Positions 1 through 5,048 of a DNA stretch of 5,048 nucleotides are shown piece after piece. The notes beneath the pieces were generated by a model. The model did no database searches. It worked only from the letters and a program-made list of their open reading frames with translations, and was not told the DNA's origin. The stretch spans positions 1 through 5,048 of the forward strand of contig JAQSYC010000201.1 in NCBI GenBank assembly GCA_029256345.1, given 5' to 3'. Origin of the DNA: Clostridia bacterium (GTDB lineage: Bacteria > Bacillota > Clostridia > Lachnospirales > Cellulosilyticaceae). The translations under genes and the position numbers were made by a program. How positions within the stretch are numbered: the stretch's first letter is position 1; each line of letters starts with the position of its first letter.

Positions 1-356
1 GTTACTGAAGTATTTAAATGTGTCATTTCTTCGGTCTGTGCAAATAACTGCTGTGTAAAGGCATTATTCTCTTCCAGTGTCACATAAAGGTTTTCAGAGA
101 CAGAAGAAACTTGACTAGAGGCTACGTTTAACTCGTAGCCCAGTTTCTTAAAACTGTTTTCATGTTGAGCCAGTTTATCTTCCAATTGTTTTAGAGAAAA
201 AGCAGTTTTTTTAGCAAGCAGCCATTGCATAACAAGCAGACTGACTAAAAGGATGCTGCCTATCAACCAATGGGTTGAAAAAGGAAAAAAAGTATACCAA
301 ATACAACAAAATACTAAAATAAAAAGATGAGCTAGCCAATTAAATTGTTTTTTCAT
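1..356 (-). CDS. Two-TM, probable methyl-accepting chemotaxis-type protein (N-terminal part, runs off window)
   Basis: An uninterrupted frame starts at ATG 356-354 and stays open to base 1, giving 118 complete codons with the C-terminus outside the window. The start is set by a G-run ribosome binding site 7 nt upstream. The protein opens with KKQ, then two hydrophobic helices at about residues 7-24 and 30-47, separated by a very short turn (PFSTH). The second ends in AKK, so both the N-terminus and the long tail are probably cytoplasmic, with no periplasmic sensor domain. From about residue 53 the chain looks helical and coiled-coil-like. Residues 79-118 (ASSQVSSVSENLYVTLEE..., then FAQTEEMTHLNTSV) have the Ser/Thr/Gln/Glu-rich heptad style of the adaptation region of chemoreceptors. 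The hairpin-bounded conserved tip that would prove a chemoreceptor is not in the window. It could instead be another helical membrane protein. The reading frame is secure; the function is an inference from composition and pattern. Confidence 0.6.
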   Translation of the reverse strand, partial: MKKQFNWLAHLFILVFCCIWYTFFPFSTHWLIGSILLVSLLVMQWLLAKKTAFSLKQLEDKLAQHENSFKKLGYELNVASSQVSSVSENLYVTLEENNAFTQQLFAQTEEMTHLNTSV

Positions 357-363
357 ATGAAAT

Positions 364-369
364 CCCCCC
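364..369 (-). promoter_or_regulatory. G6 ribosome binding site of the chemoreceptor-like gene
   Basis: On the minus strand the run GGGGGGAT ends 7 nt before ATG 356. It is the only purine-rich stretch at Shine-Dalgarno distance. It is unusual in being a pure G6 tract rather than AGGAGG, and it directly follows the T-run of the upstream hairpin. Confidence 0.6.
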
Positions 370-411
370 AAAAAATAAGTGTTTAAACATTCAGCTAAAA
401 TGTTTAAACAC
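370..411 (-). terminator. Hairpin plus T-run: intrinsic terminator or leader attenuator
   Basis: Bases 379-390 and 400-411 are perfect 12-bp inverted repeats (GTGTTTAAACAT against ATGTTTAAACAC). The stem extends to 13 bp with the 391/399 pair and leaves a 7-nt loop. In the minus direction the stem is followed at once by TTATTTTTT (378-370), which is the layout of a Rho-independent terminator. The stem is AT-rich, so it may be weak. It lies 61 bases past the stop codon of the ring-nuclease-like gene and could end the glt transcript. However, it also sits between the predicted promoter and start codon of the next gene, so that gene's mRNA would have to pass through it. On the plus strand no T-run follows the stem. 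Confidence 0.55.
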
Positions 412-424
412 CAGTGTTTAAATT
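380..424. repeat. Three TGTTTAAACA-type palindromic repeats (tandem operator or competing hairpins)
   Basis: Two perfect copies of the self-complementary decamer TGTTTAAACA lie at 380-389 and 401-410, with centres 21 bp apart, or about two helical turns. A third imperfect copy, TGTTTAAATT, lies at 415-424, 14 bp further on. The middle copy can pair with the downstream copy (12-13 bp terminator-like stem) or with the third copy: 403-411 and 414-422 are perfect 9-bp inverted repeats separated by CA. The arrangement suits either a dimeric repressor binding across the start of transcription or an RNA switch with mutually exclusive stems. I cannot assign it to a known regulator. Confidence 0.65.
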
Positions 425-436
425 GATATATTTTTT

Positions 437-465
437 ATAGTAATATAGATTGATAGAAAATTCAA
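437..465 (-). promoter_or_regulatory. Candidate sigma-A promoter of the chemoreceptor-like gene
   Basis: On the minus strand TTGAAT (465-460, four of six matches to TTGACA) is followed after exactly 17 bp by TACTAT (442-437, four of six matches to TATAAT) in a very AT-rich stretch. This predicts a transcription start near base 430, just before the third TGTTTAAA repeat, and a leader of about 75 nt. Such matches are common in AT-rich DNA, so the optimal spacing and the position ahead of the gene carry most of the weight. Confidence 0.45.
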
Positions 466-471
466 GTATTT

Positions 472-810
472 TTATTCTAACCGATGCATTACTTTAAGGC
501 TATACCCTATATTTTTAATCTGCTCTTTGTTTAAAACAATACCCTCAGGAGGCCTTTTGTTAAGTTTGAATACAATAGCCATCTGACCTACTTGCTGGTA
601 AAATTGGATTCTATTCATCGGTATCGTTTCTTCTAATAACTCAGACATTATTTCTGCTGTCGCCAGATGTCCAATAGCCGAAACATAGCCATACTTTTTT
701 ACAAAGGCTTTAGCATCAGCAAAATCTATATTTTGGATAGAATATAATCCATTGGTTGTAGCAACTGTCCCGTTGAATAGTACAACAGGCAAACGCATAT
801 CATGGTTCAA
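472..810 (-). CDS. DUF1874 / STIV-B116 / YddF family protein, AcrIII-1/Crn2-like cA4 ring nuclease candidate
   Basis: This 112-residue protein is recognisable by the family's signature segments: YVSAIGHLATAEIMSELL, then the IPMNRIQFYQQVGQMAIVFKL block, then RPPEGIVL and a C-terminal IGYSLKVMHRLE. The family includes archaeal virus protein B116, YddF of the Bacillus element ICEBs1, the viral anti-CRISPR AcrIII-1 and the CRISPR-associated ring nuclease Crn2. The last two cleave cyclic tetra-adenylate, the alarm molecule of type III CRISPR systems. Counting from TTG 810, His48, Arg67, Arg86 and Glu89 are present. They sit one residue off the catalytic and ligand positions I recall for SIRV1 gp29 (His47, Arg66, Arg85, Glu88). 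The size also matches (about 110-116 aa) and there is no signal or TM segment. The start chosen is TTG 810, 5 nt after a perfect AGGAGGG. ATG 798 is 17 nt from it, and the longer frame from TTG 825 would overlap the ribosome binding site. It follows gltD by 38 nt with no terminator, so co-transcription is likely. Family membership is strong; ring nuclease activity and any link to CRISPR are inferred. Confidence 0.88.
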   Translation of the reverse strand: MNHDMRLPVVLFNGTVATTNGLYSIQNIDFADAKAFVKKYGYVSAIGHLATAEIMSELLEETIPMNRIQFYQQVGQMAIVFKLNKRPPEGIVLNKEQIKNIGYSLKVMHRLE

Positions 811-815
811 ATGAT

Positions 816-822
816 CCCTCCT
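816..822 (-). promoter_or_regulatory. Shine-Dalgarno AGGAGGG that fixes the start of the ring-nuclease-like gene
   Basis: A full AGGAGGG lies 5 nt upstream of the in-frame TTG at 810-808. Because it falls inside codons 2-4 of the frame read from TTG 825, it argues against that longer start and for the 112-residue form. Confidence 0.75.
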
Positions 823-848
823 CAATACTCTCAGTTAAAATAGAAATA

Positions 849-2321
849 TTAGATAGTCATTAAAAATTGATCACATGCTGCTGCGGCACCACGGCCTTCA
901 TTGATTGCCCAAACCACAAGACTTTGTCCTCTTCTCATATCTCCTGCTGTGAATACCTTAGGGGTATTGGTTTTAAAGGAGCCATAGTCAGCTTTGGCAT
1001 TGGATCTTGCATCCCGTTCAATGCCTAGATCATTTAAAAGCAAATCGTCAGGACCCAAAAAGCCCATTGCCAAAATAACAAGGTCAGCAGCTATGACTTT
1101 CTCTGTACCAGGAATCTCTTTGGGTATAAAACGGCCTTGTGCATCCTTTTCCCAGTTCACATCAATAGTATGAACTTCTTTAACTTGCCCCGAGGTATCA
1201 GATGCAAACTTTTTGGTGGTGATACAAAACGATCTAGGGTCTTTGCCAAATACAGCAGCAGCTTCTTCTTGGCCATAATCCATTTTGTAAATCTTTGGCC
1301 ATTGAGGCCATGGATTGTCTGAAGCCCTTTCAAGCGGTGCCATAGGCATGATTTCAAGCTGAGTGATACTTTTAGCACCATGTCTCAAACTTGTAGCCAC
1401 ACAGTCTGTGCCTGTATCTCCTCCACCAATAATCACCACATTTTTATTTTTAGCAGAAATAAAGTCAGGAGTCTCCTTTCCATCCAATAAACTCTTTGTA
1501 TTGGCACCTAAAAAGTCCATTGCAAAGTGTATGCCTGAAAATTCGCGACCTTCGACTGGTAAATCTCTAGGTTTTGTAGCACCACCACAGAGTACCAGTG
1601 CATCATGCTTTTCTAAGAGTTCTTCGGAAGAGCAGTCTTTACCAACCTCTGTACTAGTTATAAACTCAATACCTTCTTCTGCCATGAGATTAACTCTTCT
1701 TTGTACAACTTCTTCTTTATCTATTTTCATATTAGGAATACCATACATCAGTAATCCACCAATACGGTCCGCTCTTTCATAGACGGTAACGGTATGACCG
1801 AGTTTGTTTAATTGATCTGCACAAGCAAGCCCAGCAGGTCCTGAGCCCACAACGGCAACTGTTTTACCAGTTCTTGAAGTGGGAGGTGCTGGTTTAATCA
1901 GGCCGTTTGCAAACGCTCTGTCAATAATATTACATTCGTTATTTTTAATAGTAACTTGAGGATCGTTAATACCTACTGTACAGGCTCCTTCACAAGGCGC
2001 TGGGCAAACCCGGCCTGTAAACTCTGGGAAGTTATTGGTTTTTAATAATCGCTTTAAAGCTTCTTCCCATAAACCTTTGTAGATTAAGTCATTCCACTCA
2101 GGAATGACATTATTTATAGGGCAGCCAGAGGCTGCACCATTTATAAGAATCCCTGAATGGCAAAATGGTATACCACAATCCATACACCTAGCGCCTTGAA
2201 TCATTTGTTTGTCTTCAGAAAGATGCAAATGGAATTCCTTCCAGTCATTTATTCTTTCGAGAGGCAAACGATCTGCTGGCACTTCACGTTTATACTCCAT
2301 AAATCCTGTCGCCTTACCCAT
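849..2321 (-). CDS. gltD: Glutamate synthase [NAD(P)H] small (beta) subunit
   Basis: An intact 490-codon gene, the normal length for GltD. It is the cytoplasmic flavoprotein that takes electrons from NAD(P)H and passes them through Fe-S centres to the large subunit, where glutamine and 2-oxoglutarate become two glutamates. The N-terminal Fe-S region holds cysteines 46, 49, 54 and 67 (ARCMDCGIPFCHSG, then SGCPINNVIPEWNDLIYKG) and 106, 110 and 114 (GRVCPAPCEGACT). The FAD-binding fold begins at VAVVGSGPAGLACADQL (156-171). The NAD(P)H-binding fold begins at VVIIGGGDTGTDC (295-307). The second FAD contact is VFTAGDMRRGQSLVVWAI at 456-473. ATG 2321 is preceded by GGAGG at a 7-nt spacing. It lies 36 nt behind gltB and 38 nt before the ring-nuclease-like gene, in operon style. 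No key residue appears missing. Its partner GltB is frameshifted here, so GltD may lack a functional partner unless a second gltB exists. NADPH versus NADH preference cannot be read with confidence. Confidence 0.97.
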   Translation of the reverse strand: MGKATGFMEYKREVPADRLPLERINDWKEFHLHLSEDKQMIQGARCMDCGIPFCHSGILINGAASGCPINNVIPEWNDLIYKGLWEEALKRLLKTNNFPEFTGRVCPAPCEGACTVGINDPQVTIKNNECNIIDRAFANGLIKPAPPTSRTGKTVAVVGSGPAGLACADQLNKLGHTVTVYERADRIGGLLMYGIPNMKIDKEEVVQRRVNLMAEEGIEFITSTEVGKDCSSEELLEKHDALVLCGGATKPRDLPVEGREFSGIHFAMDFLGANTKSLLDGKETPDFISAKNKNVVIIGGGDTGTDCVATSLRHGAKSITQLEIMPMAPLERASDNPWPQWPKIYKMDYGQEEAAAVFGKDPRSFCITTKKFASDTSGQVKEVHTIDVNWEKDAQGRFIPKEIPGTEKVIAADLVILAMGFLGPDDLLLNDLGIERDARSNAKADYGSFKTNTPKVFTAGDMRRGQSLVVWAINEGRGAAAACDQFLMTI

Positions 2322-2328
2322 ATCATTT

Positions 2329-2333
2329 CCTCC
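2329..2333 (-). promoter_or_regulatory. Ribosome binding site of gltD
   Basis: GGAGG on the minus strand, 7 nt ahead of ATG 2321, inside the 36-nt gap after the gltB stop. No terminator or promoter is visible in that gap, which supports a gltB-gltD transcript. Confidence 0.8.
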
Positions 2334-2357
2334 AATATCAGTTTACGCCAATGCGCT

Positions 2358-4031
2358 TTACAGTATTATATTTTCTTGAAAAGCAGCCATAAGAGCTTCT
2401 TCGCCAGATAATCCCATGCTTTCCACTTTTCTTATGGCAGTGATCATACGTTTGTAATCCTTTGGCATAACTCTTACAAATTTAGAGACCATTAAACTCC
2501 AATTGTCAATAATATTTTGTCCAACGGGACTTTGTGTATAGTTAACATGGTTTTGAATCATTTGAAAGACCTCATCTGTTTCGTCTTGATCTTCAAAAGT
2601 TCCAAGTTCCACCATCTCCATATTGCATTTTGATTTAAAGGTATTATCAGGATCATAGATATAAGCTACCCCGCCTGACATACCCGCAGCAAAGTTACGG
2701 CCTGTAGAACCTAGTATAACTACTTTTCCGCCTGTCATATATTCACAGCCATGATCACCAACTGCTTCAACAACAGCCTTAACACCACTGTTTCTAACAC
2801 AGAAGCGTTCACCAGCAACACCTCTGATATAAGCCTCACCAGCTGTTGCACCATAAAAAGCAACATTTCCAATAATGGTGTTTTCTTCAGCCGCAAAAGT
2901 AGACGCTTTTGGAGGGTAAACAGCCATTTTACCGCCAGATAAGCCCTTACCTATATAGTCATTAGCATCGCCTTCAAGTTTGAGCGTGATACCTTTTGGA
3001 ACAAAGGCGCCAAAGCTTTGACCAGCAGACCCTGTAAAATGAAGATTGATAGTATCTTCTAAAAGCCCCTCGGCACCATAACGCTTAGTCACTTCACTGC
3101 CAAGCAGTGTGCCAACAACCCTATTAGTATTTTTGATAGGGGAAGAAACGTGTACCTTTTCGCCCTTTTCAAGAGCAGGTGCACATTGATCTACCAGAAC
3201 ACTTAAATCAAGTGAGTGAATAAGGCCATGATCTTGCTCTTCCTGACAGTAAATATTTGTTTTTTCAAATCCTTCAGGTTGATATAAAATACCTGAAAAA
3301 TCTAAGCCTTTAGCTTTCCAGTGAGTAACAGCCTGTGTCATTTCAAGTTTGTCGGTTCTGCCAATCATTTCATCGACTGTTTTAAAGCCAAGTTCAGCCA
3401 TGATTTCACGCATCTCTTGCGCAACAAACTGTAATAAATTAACAACATATTGAGGATCTCCTGAAAATTTATTTCTAAGCTCAGGATTTTGTGTAGCGAC
3501 ACCTACAGGACAAGTGTCAAGATTACATACTCTCATCATCACACAGCCTAAAACAATCAGAGGTGTTGTTGCAAAACCATATTCTTCAGCGCCCAATAAA
3601 GCAGCAATAGCAAGGTCGCGTCCTGTCATAAGCTTACCATCTGTTTCCACTTTAATTCGGCTTCTCAAATTGTTTAGAATCAACGTCTGGTGGGTTTCTG
3701 CAAGCCCAAGTTCCCAAGGCAGTCCTGCATGTCTCACGCTTGTTCTTGGAGCTGCGCCAGTTCCGCCGTCATAACCACTGATAAGAACAACGTCTGCAAG
3801 ACCCTTTGCTACGCCAGCAGCTATTGTTCCAACTCCTACTTCAGAAACCAGTTTAACATTGATTTTAGCCTCACGATTTGCATTCTTAAGGTCATGAATA
3901 AGCTGTGCTAAATCTTCGATAGAATAAATATCATGATGAGGTGGTGGAGAAATGAGACCAACACCTGGGGTAGAATTTCGTGTATTTGCAACCCATGGGT
4001 ACACTTTGCGCCCAGGAAGCTGGCCGCCTTC
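2358..4031 (-). CDS. gltB: gltB 3' part: rest of FMN/3Fe-4S synthase domain and GXGXG beta-helix
   Basis: This is the frame that continues GltB after the deletion. It opens with EGGQLPGRKVYPWVANTRNSTPGVGLISPPPHHDIYSIEDLAQLI, a hallmark of the synthase domain. LISGYDGGTGAAP at about 3776-3738 is the FMN/2-oxoglutarate loop region. Cysteines at VLGCVMMRVCNLDTCPVGVATQ (three Cys codons between 3545 and 3510, spaced C-x5-C-x4-C) are the 3Fe-4S ligands. The C-terminal third is the right-handed beta-helix, with Gly-rich repeats such as GSAGQSFGAF, GKGLSGGKMAV, GNVAFYGATAGEAYIRG and GRNFAAGMSGGVAYIYD. The frame is open from upstream. The first usable internal start is GTG 4004, with no Shine-Dalgarno in front of it, so independent translation is unlikely. 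The ending at AAFQENIIL and the 36-nt gap to gltD are ordinary. Confidence 0.85.
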   Translation of the reverse strand, partial: EGGQLPGRKVYPWVANTRNSTPGVGLISPPPHHDIYSIEDLAQLIHDLKNANREAKINVKLVSEVGVGTIAAGVAKGLADVVLISGYDGGTGAAPRTSVRHAGLPWELGLAETHQTLILNNLRSRIKVETDGKLMTGRDLAIAALLGAEEYGFATTPLIVLGCVMMRVCNLDTCPVGVATQNPELRNKFSGDPQYVVNLLQFVAQEMREIMAELGFKTVDEMIGRTDKLEMTQAVTHWKAKGLDFSGILYQPEGFEKTNIYCQEEQDHGLIHSLDLSVLVDQCAPALEKGEKVHVSSPIKNTNRVVGTLLGSEVTKRYGAEGLLEDTINLHFTGSAGQSFGAFVPKGITLKLEGDANDYIGKGLSGGKMAVYPPKASTFAAEENTIIGNVAFYGATAGEAYIRGVAGERFCVRNSGVKAVVEAVGDHGCEYMTGGKVVILGSTGRNFAAGMSGGVAYIYDPDNTFKSKCNMEMVELGTFEDQDETDEVFQMIQNHVNYTQSPVGQNIIDNWSLMVSKFVRVMPKDYKRMITAIRKVESMGLSGEEALMAAFQENIIL

Positions 4032-5048
4032 TTTGCACCTTGAGCCATCTTGATTTGAATTTCTCTCGCATTTACAAGATAGTGACTGGTCACGCCAAAT
4101 CTACCGGAGGCCACTTGTTTAATGGCACTGCACTTAGAGTCACCATTTTCCATGGGCTTAAACCTTGAAGGATTTTCACCGCCTTCTCCAGTATTGCTTT
4201 TGCCTCCAAGGCGGTTCATGGCAATAGCAATGCTTTCATGGGCCTCTTGACTAATGGATCCGTAGGACATAGCGCCTGTTTTAAATCTTTTGCAAATAGA
4301 TGCTACAGACTCAACCTCATCTAAAGCGATAGGTTCTCTATCCTTAAAGGACATAAGTCCCCTAATCGTACAAAGCTTTTGAGTTTGTTTATTGATAAGA
4401 TTTGAATACTCTTTGAAGAGCTCATAACTGCCGGTACGGCAGGCATATTGCAATTTGTGGATGGTTTCTGGATTAAACATATGGTATTCACCATCTGCAC
4501 GCCATTGGTAGTCTCCACCTGAATCAAGATCGTTATCAGCAGCTGTTTTTCTGATGGTATAAACACTTTGATGTCTAAGCAATGTTTCAAGTGCTATTTC
4601 CTCAAGTCCTAAACCACCAATTCTAGAAGCTGTTCTTGTGAAATATCGATCAATAACTTCTTGATTAATACCAATAGCTTCAAATATTTGAGCACCTTGG
4701 TAGCTTTGTATCGTAGAAATCCCCATTTTAGAGAGAATCTTGACAACGCTTTTGGTAACCGTTTTGATATATTTCTTAATGGCTTCTTTGTAAGTAATAT
4801 CTGTAAGCATCTTTTTGGCAATCAAATCTTTTATAGAATCAAAGGCAAGATAAGGGTTGATAGCTGAAGCTCCATAACCTATTAAAACAGCAAAATGATG
4901 AACTTCCCTAGGCTCGCCGGATTCAAGAATAATACCAACTTTTGTCCTTGTACAGTTGCGGATCAAGTGATGATGAAGACCTGAAACAGCTAAAAGTGCA
5001 GGTATAGGAGATAAGGTATCATTAAAGCCTTTATCAGACAAGATTAAA
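3908..5048 (-). CDS. gltB: gltB 5' part: end of central domain and start of FMN synthase domain, premature stop
   Basis: The frame enters the window in mid-gene. It shows the GltB central-domain end (SPIPALLAVSGLHHHLIR, then REVHHFAVLIGYGASAINPYLAF at about 4906-4840). It continues into the synthase domain with RGLMSF at about 4360, KTGAMSYGSISQEAHESIAIAMNRLGGKSNTGEGGENPSRF at about 4280-4160, and FGVTSHYLVNAREIQIKMAQGAK ending at 4031. After that codon it reads about 40 residues of unrelated sequence and stops at 3908. The predicted product therefore lacks the 3Fe-4S cysteines and the beta-helix and should not synthesise glutamate. An intact glutaminase domain upstream cannot be judged from here. 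The TTG at 5041 is an internal Leu codon, not a start. Confidence 0.85.
   Translation of the reverse strand, partial: LILSDKGFNDTLSPIPALLAVSGLHHHLIRNCTRTKVGIILESGEPREVHHFAVLIGYGASAINPYLAFDSIKDLIAKKMLTDITYKEAIKKYIKTVTKSVVKILSKMGISTIQSYQGAQIFEAIGINQEVIDRYFTRTASRIGGLGLEEIALETLLRHQSVYTIRKTAADNDLDSGGDYQWRADGEYHMFNPETIHKLQYACRTGSYELFKEYSNLINKQTQKLCTIRGLMSFKDREPIALDEVESVASICKRFKTGAMSYGSISQEAHESIAIAMNRLGGKSNTGEGGENPSRFKPMENGDSKCSAIKQVASGRFGVTSHYLVNAREIQIKMAQGAKKAASFLGAKCTHGLQIHEILPQVLVSFLHHLIMIFILSKI
4028..4034 (-). other. Junction of the 7-base deletion in gltB
   Basis: On the minus strand the sequence reads GCAAAGAAGGCGG. The conserved family segment A-K-P-G-E-G-G would need GCA AAG CCN GGN GAA GGC GG. 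Seven bases are absent, and one G at the joint can be assigned to either side, so the exact edge is ambiguous by one base. The two frames join only if those seven bases are restored. Confidence 0.75.

Larger units (their letters stand above)
2358..5048 (-). pseudogene. gltB: Glutamate synthase large (alpha) subunit, 5'-partial and frameshifted
   Basis: The last ~900 codons of GltB, the ~1,500-residue subunit that hydrolyses glutamine and uses the ammonia to aminate 2-oxoglutarate on FMN. The N-terminal glutaminase domain and most of the central domain lie beyond base 5048; the frame is still open there (L-I-L-S-D-K-G). Two overlapping frames together cover one continuous GltB sequence. The first is in register down to KMAQGAK (codon 4033-4031) and the second from EGGQLPGRKVYPWVANTRNSTPG onward. 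Family members read K-P-G-E-G-G at the joint, so the Pro and Gly codons plus one base are missing: a 7-base deletion, not a simple one-base slip. The normal stop is TAA 2360-2358. Everything else on both sides is well conserved. This indicates either a very recent inactivating mutation or an assembly or sequencing error. As written, no functional full-length GltB can be made. Confidence 0.88.

Noticed and set aside
380..410. Rex, LexA, CcpA or Spo0A binding sites
   Set aside because: TGTTTAAACA does not match the gapped Rex palindrome (TTAA-N4-TTAA type), the clostridial LexA box, the cre consensus or the Spo0A box, so no named regulator is assigned.
380..424. CRISPR repeats
   Set aside because: The repeated unit is only about ten bases, spacing is unequal (21 and 14 bp centre to centre), and there are just three copies.
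811..900. Separate promoter for the ring-nuclease-like gene
   Set aside because: TATCTAATAT at the end of gltD looks like a -10 region, but no TTGACA-like element lies 16-18 bp upstream; AT-richness alone explains it.
1363..1782. 139-residue open frame on the plus strand
   Set aside because: It lies wholly antisense to conserved gltD codons, lacks a ribosome binding site, and its sequence resembles no family I recognise; it is a shadow of the real gene.
3514..3911. Plus-strand open frames of 73-86 residues
   Set aside because: Both are antisense to highly conserved GltB segments (3Fe-4S and FMN region) and have no independent coding signals.
3508..4004. Independent translation of the gltB 3' half from GTG 4004
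   Set aside because: No Shine-Dalgarno precedes it, and the codon aligns with an internal Val of the family sequence (K-V-Y-P-W).
3908..4034. Programmed ribosomal frameshift joining the two gltB frames
   Set aside because: A frameshift alone would not restore the conserved Pro-Gly that is missing at the joint, there is no canonical slippery heptamer with a downstream structure that I can see, and GltB is not known to use frameshifting. A 7-base deletion explains the data better.
4321..4821. Minus-strand frames of 70 and 89 residues overlapping gltB in another register
   Set aside because: The gltB frame through the same bases encodes conserved glutamate synthase sequence; these are out-of-frame echoes.

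Overview
The window looks like a piece of an AT-rich Bacillota genome, most likely a Clostridia/Lachnospirales-type anaerobe. The evidence is low-GC coding sequence, strong AGGAGG-type ribosome binding sites, a two-subunit bacterial glutamate synthase, and a short membrane protein resembling a clostridial chemoreceptor. Genus-level placement is not supported by what can be seen. Every gene lies on the minus strand, so transcription runs from high to low coordinates.

Layout in the direction of transcription. (1) 5048-2358: the last ~900 codons of the glutamate synthase large subunit (gltB). Its 5' end lies outside the window. The reading frame is broken near 4031 by an apparent 7-base deletion in the conserved K-P-G-E-G-G-Q-L-P-G segment. 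The 5' side carries the end of the central domain and the start of the FMN synthase domain. The 3' side carries the rest of that domain with the 3Fe-4S cysteines and the C-terminal GXGXG beta-helix. (2) 2321-849: an intact small subunit (gltD) with Fe-S cysteines and both dinucleotide-binding folds. (3) 810-472: a small protein of the DUF1874 / STIV-B116 / YddF family. This family includes the viral anti-CRISPR ring nuclease AcrIII-1 and the CRISPR-associated ring nuclease Crn2, and the catalytic and ligand residues I recall for the family are present. No transcription terminator is visible between it and gltD. (4) 471-357: a compact control region with a sigma-A-like promoter, three copies of a TGTTTAAACA-type motif that can fold into two mutually exclusive hairpins, a T-run and a G6 Shine-Dalgarno. 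(5) 356-1: the N-terminal 118 codons of a two-TM protein, probably a methyl-accepting chemotaxis protein, running off the window.

How they work together: GltB and GltD together form NAD(P)H-dependent glutamate synthase, which makes two glutamates from glutamine and 2-oxoglutarate. With gltB frameshifted, the enzyme as read here would not work, although gltD and the rest of gltB show no decay. That points to a recent mutation, or an error in the sequence. The two most interesting items are the cA4 ring-nuclease-like gene placed directly behind a core nitrogen-assimilation operon, with no CRISPR locus in view, and the attenuator-like or operator-like repeat cluster ahead of the chemoreceptor-like gene.
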